A stretch of DNA of 64,000 nt. It comes from Cohaesibacter haloalkalitolerans (lineage in GTDB: Bacteria; Pseudomonadota; Alphaproteobacteria; Rhizobiales; Cohaesibacteraceae). The notes beneath the pieces were generated by a model. The model saw only the letters and a list, made by a program, of their open reading frames with translations, was not told where the DNA came from and made no database searches. The stretch lies in the NCBI RefSeq assembly GCF_003574655.1, contig NZ_QNUM01000009.1, forward strand, positions 1 through 64,000. Reading direction: 5' to 3'. The translations under genes were made by a program, and so were the position numbers. Positions 37,601-45,772 of the stretch are shown in pieces. How positions within the stretch are numbered: position 1 is the stretch's first letter; every line of letters begins with the position of its first letter.

Positions 37601-38580
37601 AGCTGCGTAATCAGCAGGGCCGTGTCTCGCGTCAGGCCTGCAACCTGCCAGTTATAGGGCGAGGTTGGCTTGCTGGCCGTTTCCACCTTTGGCCGGATGC
37701 TGCAGGCACCACAGCGCAGGTCGTCAAAGAACCATGCCACGACCAGACAGACGCTTTTCACATTCGGCAAGGCACTGGCGAGTTGATCAAGAGAGACAGA
37801 CAGATCAGACGCGCCCTGCTTCTGGTGGACGTTTTCATAGTCTTCCGAGGTCACAGCCCCGCTGGATGAGAGCGTCTGCTTGAGCATGACATCCGGCTCA
37901 TATCCGAATTCTGTTGACCCCGGAATGAGATTGACGCCCATGATGGCAGTTTCCAACTGACGGTTTGGCGAGGGCCGGAAAATCTCGAAGGTAAATTGCG
38001 GAATGCGGTTGCCGTAGTCGGTCAGCTCCAGCCGGTCAAAGACGATATAGCAAAGCCCGCGATAGGCCGGGGCAAGCCCTTCCCCTTCGATGCTTTCAAT
38101 CAGACTGTCCGGCTCTTGGGTTTCGCTGCCGTCATAGAACCGGAAGTCGATTTTCGACATGTCAATTTCGGTGCCATCGGCAAAGATCCGGTTGAGATAG
38201 ACCCCCGGCCCCTCACAGATCCCAATCGCGAAATTGGCATAATAGGTGTAATTGGTCGTCTTGGCTGTCGCGCCACCGCCCTTGCCGCCCTGCTTGCTGG
38301 TGCTGGCGACCTCTTCAAGGGTCGTCGCCCAGATCACCTGCCCGCCAATCCGCACACGCCCATAGGCCCGGTTGATCGCGCTTCCCTCGGTCGAGCTGGT
38401 CACCTGCAGGCTGTCGAGCCTTGGCCCCGTTGTGTGGGTGTCCCGGCCCCCGGCCAAAAGCATGTTGTCGATGACAGCGCCGCCGAGCGCCCCGAGTGTC
38501 CCGCCGATCATCGCGCCCAGCGGCCCCAGCAAGGCCCCGCCGACCACACTTCCGACCTTGGACAAAACCAGCGTTGACAT
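34618..38580 (-). CDS. megatron-type baseplate multidomain protein (GTA TIM-barrel tail-tip protein)
   Basis: This 1,320-residue protein is the tail-tip hub of GTA-like phages. The N-terminal part has a hydrophobic glycine-rich stretch (GGALLGPLGAMIGGTLG). A TIM-barrel-like hydrolase domain follows (FIGIDNYFPLSDWR, IWFTELGCPALD). The last third is the tail-hub and fibronectin-like region. It probably cuts peptidoglycan and holds receptor-binding proteins. The start at 38580 has GAGG upstream and fits the NlpC gene's end. The length matches the Rhodobacter capsulatus GTA orfg15 product. Confidence 0.9.
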   Translation of the reverse strand: MSTLVLSKVGSVVGGALLGPLGAMIGGTLGALGGAVIDNMLLAGGRDTHTTGPRLDSLQVTSSTEGSAINRAYGRVRIGGQVIWATTLEEVASTSKQGGKGGGATAKTTNYTYYANFAIGICEGPGVYLNRIFADGTEIDMSKIDFRFYDGSETQEPDSLIESIEGEGLAPAYRGLCYIVFDRLELTDYGNRIPQFTFEIFRPSPNRQLETAIMGVNLIPGSTEFGYEPDVMLKQTLSSSGAVTSEDYENVHQKQGASDLSVSLDQLASALPNVKSVCLVVAWFFDDLRCGACSIRPKVETASKPTSPYNWQVAGLTRDTALLITQLSDDNGNAYPVYGGTPSDRSVIHAIGELKNRGYEVMLYPFIMGDIPKGNGLADPWGGEEQSAFPWRGRITCYPAPGMADSPDQTSAAADQVWAFLGSASVADFSISDETITYAGAEDWGYRRFVLHLATLASAAGGVASICIGSEMVGLTTVRDSATSYPFVTGLKTLAADVRTILGAAVKIGYAADWSEYHSHRPGDGSGDVIFNMDPLWSDANIDFIGIDNYFPLSDWRRGREHLDYDQERGFVTPYSLDYLQANIEGGEYYDFYYADNAARVAQTRTAISDGAHGEDWIFRQKDLKGWWSNSHHNRPGGVRDSEATGWTPQSKPIWFTELGCPALDLGSNQPNVFFDPKSSESALPYFSSGARDDVQQHCHLKATIDYWADAANNPASSLYDGAMIDMDRVHVWSWDARPFPSWPLDGATWADADNWAFGHWLSSRVGMVYMPDLMRHISDEYGFATYDFDAAYGACDGYVIDSTMSLRSAWQPLELAFGFDLIETGGIIKAVSRKAIPLCAAVDKSSLQDGNGDKVGELVTLTRAQESELARAVRITYLNANKAYNSGTVSAWANFTGATSVSESQLAIVMDEDRASAVADYLLQDVWAARETGKFALMPSLLALEPGDVIEVATDNGAREMRLTDVKDGEGRSCEASGFIDAALSVSGATLSIRAASTTGSLTRILARFMDLPLLQPDHDPNAGYVALAAKRWPGAGLVLRSATESNWQTNIEISNSAIIGETLTALDKGPLYVLDRGNSLDIEIFSGSLLSVTEDELLAGANAFAIETSAGTWEIIQAQTVELIGTNRYRLSTLLRGQLGTESAMLDTVAAGAAIVYLAQGIAQADMTLSDVGKDYYWRYGPEGETVGSDRFTTEQHAFTGRALKPYAPVHARWSIDDADNHTITWIRRTRLDGDSWDLYQVPLGEEQEAYEVDIISGGAVVRTITTSAPQASYSAAERLADLGSATAGYDVAIYQISQTLGRGDALEAEWKKNSSGS

Positions 38581-38582
38581 GC

Positions 38583-39023
38583 TCAGACCTCCAGATCGGG
38601 AAAGCGGAAAGCAGCGGCAATCATCCGCCGCCAGTGAGGGGAAAGGGTCACCTCGACCACACCACATTTTTCATAGGCGTGGATAAATCGCGTCTCACCG
38701 GTCAGGATGCCAAGGTGTTTGGCGCTCTTTGCCCCGCGCCATCGGATGGCAAACACATCCCCCGGCCCCATATCGGCAATCGCGATTTCCTGCATGTAGG
38801 TCCGACCGGCAACCAGCAGACTGTCTGCATTGCTGGCGTCTCCCCAATCGGGCGAATAGGCTGGAACTGGCCCGACCTCTGCCCCATAAAGCTCGCGCCA
38901 GACCCCGCGTATCAGCCCCAGACAATCGCAGCCTATACCCTTGTTGCTGGCCTGATGGTGATAAGGCGTGCCAAGCCAGCCCCGAGCGCTGGCAATGATC
39001 TGTTGCCGCTCAATACTGGTCAT
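38583..39023 (-). CDS. NlpC/P60-family tail-tip peptidase (TIGR02219)
   Basis: A 146-residue papain-fold peptidase with catalytic Cys in IGCDCLGL and His in KHLGIL. Phage forms sit at the tail tip and cut peptidoglycan stem peptides during DNA entry, as GTA orfg14 does. The start is set at MTSIERQ (39023), overlapping the previous gene by 14 bp. Confidence 0.88.
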   Translation of the reverse strand: MTSIERQQIIASARGWLGTPYHHQASNKGIGCDCLGLIRGVWRELYGAEVGPVPAYSPDWGDASNADSLLVAGRTYMQEIAIADMGPGDVFAIRWRGAKSAKHLGILTGETRFIHAYEKCGVVEVTLSPHWRRMIAAAFRFPDLEV

Positions 39024-39909
39024 AACGAATGGCCCCCGACAGGTCGTCATCATCCGGGCTTGGATAGGTCGTCACATAGTCGTTGCCCGGCATGTGCGGA
39101 CAGCCGCGAAAATTCACCCCGTTGGCGAATTTCTTGACGCATGTTGCAAACCGCTTGTCGCACCCGGCGACCAGATCCAGCGTATCCCCGATGGCAACCG
39201 CCTTGAGGAATGGCGACCAGATGCCAATCGTCACGAGGCCACTTGTCACCACGTGGCTTTGAAGCTGATAGGAAAGTCCGTTGTTTGCACCGCTGGTAAA
39301 GGTCAACGTGCCCCGGTTGAACCAACCGGCCCCGAAATCTTCCGCGCCGGATATCTGCAGCACCTGCCCGCCAGAATAGCCGGAAACGGTCACACTGGCC
39401 GAGAAGGCCGGGTCCGAGATATCGACCCCACAGCGTTCATCCCCCAGAACCGCATCGCAACCGGCCTGATAGACCCGGCCCTGCTTTTGCTGAAGCTCAG
39501 CCGCCAGCCCCCGAACCTCGGCGCTGAAATAGGTGTCCCCTCGCGTGATTTCGCCAAGGTTGCCCGCCCGCATCAGGACGCGTTGGTCAAGGTCCATCCA
39601 GTTGACCCGCCAGACCTCGACCCCGGCCCCGTCATAAAGCCCTGCCGATATATCCTCTTCCGTGATGAAATCCGCCGACAAGGCCCCGTCAACGTCGACA
39701 TTGTCAACCGACAGCCCAAGACTTGATTGCAGCTCTGTTGCGGTAAAGCCGCTGTCTGCCGAATAGGTGACACCATCAAAAACAACATCGGCATCATGAT
39801 CGGTAAAGCCATAGACCGCACCATCGCGCCTTATGAGTTTCCAGCACCAGCAGAGGGTCGTTGCCCCGCTGTCAAGGTGGGCTTGCATGCCATCGGGCAA
39901 AGTCTTCAT
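39010..39909 (-). CDS. DUF2163 / TIGR02218 tail-tip protein (GTA gp13-like)
   Basis: A 299-residue protein of the BR0599 type. It has the family's cysteine sets (QAGCDAVLGDERCGV and GCDKRFATCVKKF, then FRGCPHMPG), which in the GTA homologue bind an iron-sulfur cluster at the tail hub. The ATG overlaps the previous stop (ATGA). Confidence 0.9.
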   Translation of the reverse strand: MKTLPDGMQAHLDSGATTLCWCWKLIRRDGAVYGFTDHDADVVFDGVTYSADSGFTATELQSSLGLSVDNVDVDGALSADFITEEDISAGLYDGAGVEVWRVNWMDLDQRVLMRAGNLGEITRGDTYFSAEVRGLAAELQQKQGRVYQAGCDAVLGDERCGVDISDPAFSASVTVSGYSGGQVLQISGAEDFGAGWFNRGTLTFTSGANNGLSYQLQSHVVTSGLVTIGIWSPFLKAVAIGDTLDLVAGCDKRFATCVKKFANGVNFRGCPHMPGNDYVTTYPSPDDDDLSGAIRYDQY

Positions 39910-40535
39910 TGGATCAGCTCCACAATGGGAATGGAAGGCACCGAGATAAGCCGGTTGTTTTCCCAGGCAATCGAAAGGCTGTCGGTGTCAAAGCGCACCG
40001 GCACAAAAAATTCATAGCCAGCGGTCACCGCCGCGCCAGCAGCCGGCGCATTGACAAGGGTCACAAGCCCCGTTGCGTGATTGACCGTGTAGTCTGCCGC
40101 ATCGAGCGCCACGCCACCCACGGCCACAAGCACCGAGCCCGCTTTGGGCTTGCGGATTGTGCGCGTGTAGGGATTGGTGCTGCCGTAGATCTTGGTAAGC
40201 TGATAGCTGGCGGTCAGCCCGTCGCCGGTGCCGATCCTCTGGTCTGTTGCGGCGGGCGTTGCGAGGATGGCGCATGAGCGCAAGTCGAATGGATCGCAGA
40301 AACGGAAGCCGGAAAGCCGCCCGCGCACCTCTTCAAAGAAGGCAATCACCGTTTCGGCCTCCCAGATATCGCGGATACCGGTGCCGACATCCCAGGTGCG
40401 CCGTGAATTGGCCCATTGCTGATTGCGCTCTTCGGTGCCGGACCCGCTTTGCACGACCTGTGTCTTGCGTTGCGGTCCACCAGTCGCGCCAAGGCCGATG
40501 GCAACGGGAAATGTGATTTCAAGAAATGCCGCCAT
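39906..40535 (-). CDS. DUF2460 / TIGR02217 distal tail protein (GTA gp12-like)
   Basis: A 209-residue protein. The start MAAFLEITFPVAIGLG is typical, and the motif FRFCDPFD is central to the family. It forms the distal tail ring that joins tube and hub. GGGGG precedes the start at 40535. A longer frame from 40796 overlaps the tape measure and is not used. Confidence 0.9.
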   Translation of the reverse strand: MAAFLEITFPVAIGLGATGGPQRKTQVVQSGSGTEERNQQWANSRRTWDVGTGIRDIWEAETVIAFFEEVRGRLSGFRFCDPFDLRSCAILATPAATDQRIGTGDGLTASYQLTKIYGSTNPYTRTIRKPKAGSVLVAVGGVALDAADYTVNHATGLVTLVNAPAAGAAVTAGYEFFVPVRFDTDSLSIAWENNRLISVPSIPIVELIQ

Positions 40536-40545
40536 GTCCGGCCCC

Positions 40546-42522
40546 CTATTGATTGCGCCCGCCACGTGCCACAAGGCGCGCCATATTGGCGGCAATCTGG
40601 CCCTGAGACTGCTTGAAGCCCTGCACATCAGGCGTCGAAACATACCAATTGTGTGTGTCGCCCGCCCGGCTTGCATTGCCGCTGACCGAGCCGAAAGGCT
40701 GGTATGGCTCGATGCGCCCGGCCACGTTGGGCGAAAACAGTTCCGGCCCGTTCTCGTTGACCTGATAGAGATTGCCGGGCAACACGATGCCGCCACCTGC
40801 GCGGGCGCCGGTTACAAAGGAAGACAGATCAAGCGCAGCTCTGCTTGATGTGATCGACCCGGCCAGAGAGGTGAACAGCCCTGTGAGGGCACCGCCAGAA
40901 CTGCCGGTGAGCGCTGTCATGATGGACGCCATCGGCCCGGTGCCAAACAGCGCCGCTTGCGCCGCCGCATTGGCGATCTGCAGGGCAAAGGAGCGCATGG
41001 CATCCTCAGCCGAACTCGCGCCGCTGACGATATCGGTCAACATGTCGACACCAGACTGCCCGAGATATTCGAAATTCTGGGTCAGCTCTTGGGTCTGCAT
41101 TTGCATGGCTTTCGCCGTGCTGGCTGCTTCCTGCATGGCGAGGCGCTTTGCCTGCAGGCCATTGACCGCCGCTGCGATAGCCTGCCCCTGATCACTCTCA
41201 AGGTTCACACCGGCCTTTGCCAGAGCGTTGTAAAGCTCCTGCTCACCGGACGTCCGGCCAAGCTGCGCCGCTTCCTGCTCCAGTGCCAGAATGACTTCGT
41301 GCACCTTGTCGACCTGTTCTGTTCTTGTCTTCTTGTCGTCTCCCTTGTCAGGTTTGGTCGATGGTGACCCCGGTGCCGGTTTCGGGATCATTGGCGAGGC
41401 TGGCGGGATAAGGCCCATTTCGCGCTGTTTGGACTTGATATCAAGCCCGGCAACGCTGATGGCACCCCCGCCCAGATCATAATCGGCCCGTGCGATCAGC
41501 TCGGAATATTTCCTGATCTGGTCCTCAGCCTTTTTGACCTCTTCAACAAGCGAAGCCTCAAACGTGTTGCCCGTGCTGCCAGCATTGCGCCGCGATGTAT
41601 CGAGCGCCCCGCGCGCCTTTTCAAGCTGGTCCTTTGCTTCCCGATAGCGGTCAGCCAGCCGGAACACCGTGTCTACCTGTCCGCCTGCAGAGTCCCCCAG
41701 AACGCTATCGTCAAAACTGTTCTTGAGTTGGAGAAGTGCCGCCGTAACGGTCACAACTGCCCCCTTGACCTTGGTCCCGATGGTGGTTGAGAGGGTTTCA
41801 AATTCCTGATTGATCTGTTGGGCCTGTCTGGCGACAGTCTCGTCAAGCACAATCCCGAGCCGCCGCGCTTCTTCCCTTGCGTCTCTGAGCCCCTTTTGGC
41901 CGCGTTCGATCATCTGGACAAATTGTTCGCCACCCGTGCCGCCGAAGACCTCGTCAGCAATGCGAATTTGCGCCGCTTTGTCAAACTGTTGCAATCGTCC
42001 GATAATGTCGTCAAACAGCTTGTCCGGCTCCTTGAGCCGATTTTTCAGGTCATCAGCGGAATAGCCAAGCCGCTTGAATGCATCCGCACCACCGCCGCTA
42101 CCCGTCGTGATAAACTCGTCAGCTCGAAGCTGCAGCTCCTTGAGGCCATCGGTCAGCGCATCAATGGAAACATTGCTTTTGCGCGCAGCATAGTCCAGCT
42201 CCTGAAAGGCCTCAAAGCTCACCCCTGCCCGTTTGGCTTCCGTTGCAAGGTCCGCTACCTGTTCGGCTGAAGTCTTGGCAAGGGCAGCAATCCCCGCAAG
42301 GCCACCACCAACAGCAATACCGGCAAAGCCGCCGACAGCCGTCACGGCCCCCTTTGCGGCTTTGCCAAGGCTTCCAAGGCTCGATGTGAATTTGACAACG
42401 CTCTTTTCACTTTTGCCGAGGCTGGTCTCGGTGTTCTTCTCGATTTTCTTCAGCGCCTTGTTGAACTGGGTGGTGTTCGCCTCAATTCGCAAGACCAGCT
42501 TTTCAAGATCCTTCTCAGCCAT
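40546..42522 (-). CDS. tail tape measure protein
   Basis: A 658-residue, mostly helical protein. It has a glycine- and alanine-rich hydrophobic patch (VGGFAGIAVGGGLAGIAALA, about residues 61-80) and long coiled-coil-like stretches. A further Gly-Ala-rich region appears near the end. It sets tail length. It follows the two chaperone frames, as is usual, and its ATG overlaps the -1 frame's TGA by 8 bp. Confidence 0.88.
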   Translation of the reverse strand: MAEKDLEKLVLRIEANTTQFNKALKKIEKNTETSLGKSEKSVVKFTSSLGSLGKAAKGAVTAVGGFAGIAVGGGLAGIAALAKTSAEQVADLATEAKRAGVSFEAFQELDYAARKSNVSIDALTDGLKELQLRADEFITTGSGGGADAFKRLGYSADDLKNRLKEPDKLFDDIIGRLQQFDKAAQIRIADEVFGGTGGEQFVQMIERGQKGLRDAREEARRLGIVLDETVARQAQQINQEFETLSTTIGTKVKGAVVTVTAALLQLKNSFDDSVLGDSAGGQVDTVFRLADRYREAKDQLEKARGALDTSRRNAGSTGNTFEASLVEEVKKAEDQIRKYSELIARADYDLGGGAISVAGLDIKSKQREMGLIPPASPMIPKPAPGSPSTKPDKGDDKKTRTEQVDKVHEVILALEQEAAQLGRTSGEQELYNALAKAGVNLESDQGQAIAAAVNGLQAKRLAMQEAASTAKAMQMQTQELTQNFEYLGQSGVDMLTDIVSGASSAEDAMRSFALQIANAAAQAALFGTGPMASIMTALTGSSGGALTGLFTSLAGSITSSRAALDLSSFVTGARAGGGIVLPGNLYQVNENGPELFSPNVAGRIEPYQPFGSVSGNASRAGDTHNWYVSTPDVQGFKQSQGQIAANMARLVARGGRNQ

Positions 42523-42733
42523 AGCGCGCCTTTAACTCTTCGTATCGGTCCCGCGACATGGTCGGCTTTTCCGGCTCTCCATATCGCTCGTTGAAGCCTG
42601 CAATTGCGTCGATATAATCGCGCAAGGTTGCCTGACTGAAGTCGCACGGCCCCCAGCCAAGGAAGGCAAAGGCAATCTGCCTTATGCGTCGCCAGGGGAT
42701 GCGGTCGCTTCCGTCTCCCCCGGCTGCTGTGGC
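42515..42733 (-). CDS. tail assembly chaperone frame reached by -1 frameshift (TIGR02216-like)
   Basis: This open frame has no in-frame ATG, GTG or TTG between the upstream TGA near 42828 and the body of the domain. It encodes a recognisable chaperone domain (IPWRRIRQIAFAFLGWGP, then FSQATLRDYIDAI) like rcc01693 of the GTA. It is in the -1 frame relative to the gene starting at 43044, which has GGGAAAG in the right phase. The extended product would be about 176 residues. This matches the G/GT arrangement of lambda. TTG at a late position is the only alternative start and would lose the domain. Confidence 0.75.
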   Translation of the reverse strand, partial: ATAAGGDGSDRIPWRRIRQIAFAFLGWGPCDFSQATLRDYIDAIAGFNERYGEPEKPTMSRDRYEELKARYG

Positions 42734-43044
42734 TTTCCCGGCTGTCGGCTCTTTTCCGGCATGCCCGCCGCCAAAGCCGCAATGACAGCGCCTTCGGCCT
42801 CTTCCGAGACCTTGCCAAACAGCATGCCATCAGCAGCGGCGCTGTTGCCCGAGGCACAAAGACACTTGAGCCCCGAATAGGTCAGACGCGGGTCATGCAC
42901 CGCCGCCATGAAATGCAACTGCCTTAGCCCGGTGATTTGCAGCTCAGCCATCAGAGCGGCCACCCGTGGCAAGGTCGCATGCAGCACAAAGCCCTTGCCA
43001 TCAAGTGTGACCGAGACTTCCCCGGTCAGTTCATTGACTTGCAT
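42682..43044 (-). CDS. GTA gp10-like tail chaperone (short form)
   Basis: A 120-residue protein starting MQVNELTGEVSVTLDGKGF, the pattern of GTA_gp10. It probably coats the tape measure during tail assembly. AGGGG lies before the ATG at 43044. Codons 103-104 (GGA AAG) form the slip site by which about 72 further residues can be added in the -1 frame. Confidence 0.82.
   Translation of the reverse strand: MQVNELTGEVSVTLDGKGFVLHATLPRVAALMAELQITGLRQLHFMAAVHDPRLTYSGLKCLCASGNSAAADGMLFGKVSEEAEGAVIAALAAGMPEKSRQPGKPQQPGETEATASPGDA
42733..42739 (-). promoter_or_regulatory. programmed -1 frameshift site GGGAAAG
   Basis: Read in the frame of the gp10-like gene the heptamer is G GGA AAG, so both tRNAs can re-pair one base back on GGG AAA. 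This is the slippery heptamer used by lambda genes G/T. The phase was checked from the start at 43044: position 42739 is the third base of codon 102. Confidence 0.72.
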
Positions 43045-43054
43045 GGTCCACCCC

Positions 43055-43480
43055 TTAAGCCGCAACCGCGAAGGCTGGCACGCTCTCCCAACCGAACTCA
43101 GCCGAGATTGCAAGGTCTTCATTGGTGTTGCCGGTAAAGGTAATTTTTACATAGGCCGGTCCGGTAAAGCTGCCATAGGCTGGCACAATGACCTTGAACT
43201 TGAGGGTGACCCCGGTGCGCGCCGCGTCAAAAATGGCTTTGGTGCGGGTGTTCAGTTCGGCGATACCGGAGCCGGAAAAGCTCAGATCGATATTGCCAGC
43301 CCGCTTTGTGACGCTGGCGGGCTTTGTCCGGTCGCCGTCGCATTCAGGTACGACCCGGTCGACCATTTCCGGCCCCATGGAAAAGTCCGTTGACGTGATC
43401 CCGCAAAAGTCGACATAGGTGCCGACATTCTCCGGGTCTTCAACCTGAATATACAGCTCTTGGCCAAGATGCTTTGTCAT
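43055..43480 (-). CDS. major tail tube protein
   Basis: A 141-residue beta-rich protein (ELYIQVEDPENVG, then SFSGSGIAELN and VIVPAYGSF) of the TP901/GTA major tail family. It builds the tail tube. GAGG lies 7 bp before the ATG at 43480. The start overlaps the previous stop as ATGA. Confidence 0.85.
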   Translation of the reverse strand: MTKHLGQELYIQVEDPENVGTYVDFCGITSTDFSMGPEMVDRVVPECDGDRTKPASVTKRAGNIDLSFSGSGIAELNTRTKAIFDAARTGVTLKFKVIVPAYGSFTGPAYVKITFTGNTNEDLAISAEFGWESVPAFAVAA

Positions 43481-43902
43481 GTGCAAGCCTCATAGAGTTT
43501 GATTTCAAAACGCATGTCGCAAAAATAGACCCGGTTTTCAGGTCCGTTGATATCTTCCCCGCGCCAGATAACGCGCATGCTCGCCCCATCGGCCAGCGTG
43601 AAAAGCTGTTTGTGCAGCGCCGCCCGGATCTTGGCGGCAATCGCCATGGCTTCCGCCTTGCCCCTGTCGCGGCTGTGAACCTCCAGCATCTGGAAAACCA
43701 CTTCGCCAAGCTGGTTGCCCACGTCATTTTCATCCCCGGCATAGCTGCCCAGAATGCAAAAGGGATAAACCTGCCCGACATGCCCCGGATTGGCCTTTGA
43801 CGGACTTTCCGGCAGAAAGTCATAAATCCGCCCGTCACAGATCGCTGCAGCCTTCAGGGTGCTGACCAGCATCTCTTGCGCCTTGGTAAAGTCGAGCGCC
43901 AT
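43477..43902 (-). CDS. DUF3168 tail completion protein
   Basis: A 141-residue protein (MALDFTKAQEMLVSTLKA, then DGRIYDFLP) of the DUF3168 / gp17-like tail terminator family. It caps the tail tube where it meets the head. The start at 43902 follows GGGGGAACC. Confidence 0.82.
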   Translation of the reverse strand: MALDFTKAQEMLVSTLKAAAICDGRIYDFLPESPSKANPGHVGQVYPFCILGSYAGDENDVGNQLGEVVFQMLEVHSRDRGKAEAMAIAAKIRAALHKQLFTLADGASMRVIWRGEDINGPENRVYFCDMRFEIKLYEACT

Positions 43903-43910
43903 GGTTCCCC

Positions 43911-44369
43911 CTATCCGGCCCGTTTGATGGCCTTGTTGATGCTGCGCGTAATCCGCGACATCATCCGGCGCTTGACCACCCGATAGGCTGGCCAGAGATG
44001 CGGTTGCGCAGGATTGCCCGGATGTGTGCGATAGCTCCGCCGCCCGAGTGTCTTGTGCTGTTTGACATCGCTTTTGCGCATACCGACTCGGGCAAGATAG
44101 CGCCCGGATTTGGTGCCGAATTCGATAAATCGCCAGATATAGCTTGCAAATACGCCCCACGATGGCAGGCCGTTTGCGGTGGCGCGCTCTTTTGCTGTAA
44201 TGGTTCGGGCATATTTTCCCGTCCGTTTGGGCGCAAATAGACGCGCCAGATCGGCAACCTCGACAGCCCCCATTTCAAGTGCATCTTTCAGGTCATCCTC
44301 GACCGCAGGCACAACCCGCTTGAGTTGACGGAAGGCGCGCTCTTTGCCGATCCATTTGACTTTGGCCAT
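43911..44369 (-). CDS. HK97 gp10-family head-tail protein
   Basis: A 152-residue basic protein. The family's central pattern is present (DLARLFAPKRTGKYARTI, then FIEFGTKSGRY). It acts at the neck or tail-top during joining. It directly follows the head-closure gene (stop and start share a base). Confidence 0.85.
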   Translation of the reverse strand: MAKVKWIGKERAFRQLKRVVPAVEDDLKDALEMGAVEVADLARLFAPKRTGKYARTITAKERATANGLPSWGVFASYIWRFIEFGTKSGRYLARVGMRKSDVKQHKTLGRRSYRTHPGNPAQPHLWPAYRVVKRRMMSRITRSINKAIKRAG

Positions 44370-44701
44370 CAGATCAACTCCCCTCGGGTTACCGTGATCT
44401 GCAATTCCCGCCCGCGCTGGTCCGGGTTGATGATGCCGCCGATGCTGTAAATCTGGCCATCAATCAGCACCCGCCAGTCTTCGCCAATGGCCATGGTTGC
44501 GCTCGATCCACGCACCCGCAGCACACCGGTAACGCTTGCTTCAAACCGCCCGCCGCCGTCCTTCTCGCCCGCCCGATCTGGACGGAACCCGCCCCAGACG
44601 GTCAGGTCATTGCCCCACAGTTCAGTCTGCCCGCCGCTTGCCGTGTCGGTATGCATGGGAGCCTGAAACGTCACCCGCTTGTTAAGCTTGCCCGCCTGCA
44701 T
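44369..44701 (-). CDS. head closure / head-tail adaptor protein
   Basis: A 110-residue protein (MQAGKLNKRVTFQAP, then GQIYSIGGIINPDQRGRELQI) of the SPP1 gp16 / Phage_H_T_join type. It seals the portal channel. The second of two adjacent ATGs (44701) has the better spacing to GGGGG. It overlaps the small gene before it by 20 bp. Confidence 0.82.
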   Translation of the reverse strand: MQAGKLNKRVTFQAPMHTDTASGGQTELWGNDLTVWGGFRPDRAGEKDGGGRFEASVTGVLRVRGSSATMAIGEDWRVLIDGQIYSIGGIINPDQRGRELQITVTRGELI

Positions 44702-44873
44702 CATGGCCCCCTTTGATTTCTTCCAGTTCAAACTTGGTATGCCGTGCGATGAAATTGGCCGCGACATCCGGATCGATCCCGCCAATCGTGGCTTCAAAGA
44801 ACATGGCTCCAGCCATGTAGAGCCGCCACCACCAGGGATATTTGATTTTCAGCGCCACCCGAACATTGGCCAT
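44682..44873 (-). CDS. small phage protein of unknown function
   Basis: A 63-residue protein with a Trp-rich start (KYPWWWRLYMAGAMFF) and an acidic tail. It lies between two connector genes and overlaps both. Not recognised; it may be a minor neck protein. Confidence 0.6.
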   Translation of the reverse strand: MANVRVALKIKYPWWWRLYMAGAMFFEATIGGIDPDVAANFIARHTKFELEEIKGGHDAGGQA

Positions 44874-45451
44874 CACAAGACCTTTCTGTGTGGTGCCAGA
44901 AGTGCATCGACAGCAATCGGCACCTGATTGGCAGCAACACCGACCAACACAGCCTCACGGTTTTCAAACCAGTGGCCGACAAGCAGTTTGATTGCATGGC
45001 GGATCCCGGCAGGAACCACAGCCGCGCTTTCATGGCCTGCCCGCCAGGTGACAGTGATCGGCCCCGCGTCCGGGTCAGCGTCCGGCCAGCTCGCCCCTAC
45101 CTTGAGACAAGCAAAGGTGCCGAGGACGCGCCGCTCGATGCGCACGGTCGAAAGGTCGACCACCTGGCTTTCCCCGTCCGCATCGAAATAGGAGATCGAG
45201 GTCAGGTCGATGACCGGCCCGAGACAAAGCGGGAAGTCGCCCCACCATTCAAATTCCTGCGCCCATTCCTGCACCATCAGGCACTTGCCCAGAATGCCGC
45301 CATAGCCATCCAGATAACTGACAGCGGCTTCGACAAGTCCGGTCAAATAGTCATCGTCTGTTCCATCATCAACGCGGCAATGCGTCTTGATTTCTTCCAG
45401 CGTGACCGGAAGGCTGGCCGGTGCCGTTATCTGGTATGGCTCGAATTTCAT
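44873..45451 (-). CDS. head-tail connector protein (HK97 gp6-like)
   Basis: A 192-residue protein with the gp6 pattern (VTLEEIKTHCRVDDGTDDDY, then LVEAAVSYLDGYGG) and a later beta domain (ITVTWRAGHE). It forms the ring below the portal. Confidence 0.85.
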   Translation of the reverse strand: MKFEPYQITAPASLPVTLEEIKTHCRVDDGTDDDYLTGLVEAAVSYLDGYGGILGKCLMVQEWAQEFEWWGDFPLCLGPVIDLTSISYFDADGESQVVDLSTVRIERRVLGTFACLKVGASWPDADPDAGPITVTWRAGHESAAVVPAGIRHAIKLLVGHWFENREAVLVGVAANQVPIAVDALLAPHRKVL

Positions 45452-45747
45452 TTCGCGGCCCCGCTTTCAGCCTTGCCGGTCTTCGCATCTGCGTCAGCCT
45501 TTGGCGCTTCACCGGTCAACGTCGCAAGCAATGGAGCCTTGGTGTCGGGCACACTATTAGCTTTGGCATCGGCTGCGGCCTTGTCTGCGGCCTCTTTGGC
45601 CTTGGCTTCTTCCGTGATTGCCTCAGACAACACCCCGGCCTTGATCAGGTGACGCACCTGCGCCTCTTCAGCCACGCGGGTGTCGCCCTTGTCATACATT
45701 TTGTCGCCCAGATGCGGGCGTAACACCTTGAATTCTCGCTTTGCCAT
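45448..45747 (-). CDS. small phage head protein with Ala/Lys-rich tail
   Basis: This 99-residue protein has a short globular start (KREFKVLRPHLGDKMYDKGD) and a low-complexity tail rich in Ala, Lys, Asp and Glu. It lies between capsid and connector genes and may be a head-accessory or decoration protein. Its start follows a stem-loop after the capsid gene. Confidence 0.7.
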   Translation of the reverse strand: MAKREFKVLRPHLGDKMYDKGDTRVAEEAQVRHLIKAGVLSEAITEEAKAKEAADKAAADAKANSVPDTKAPLLATLTGEAPKADADAKTGKAESGAAK

Positions 45748-45772
45748 GTTCGTTCCTCGTTGTGTGATGAAA

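Noticed and set aside
42450-42857. A 135-residue frame overlapping the chaperone region.
   Set aside because: Arg- and Ser-rich shadow; the chaperone domain is in the neighbouring frame reached by the slip site.
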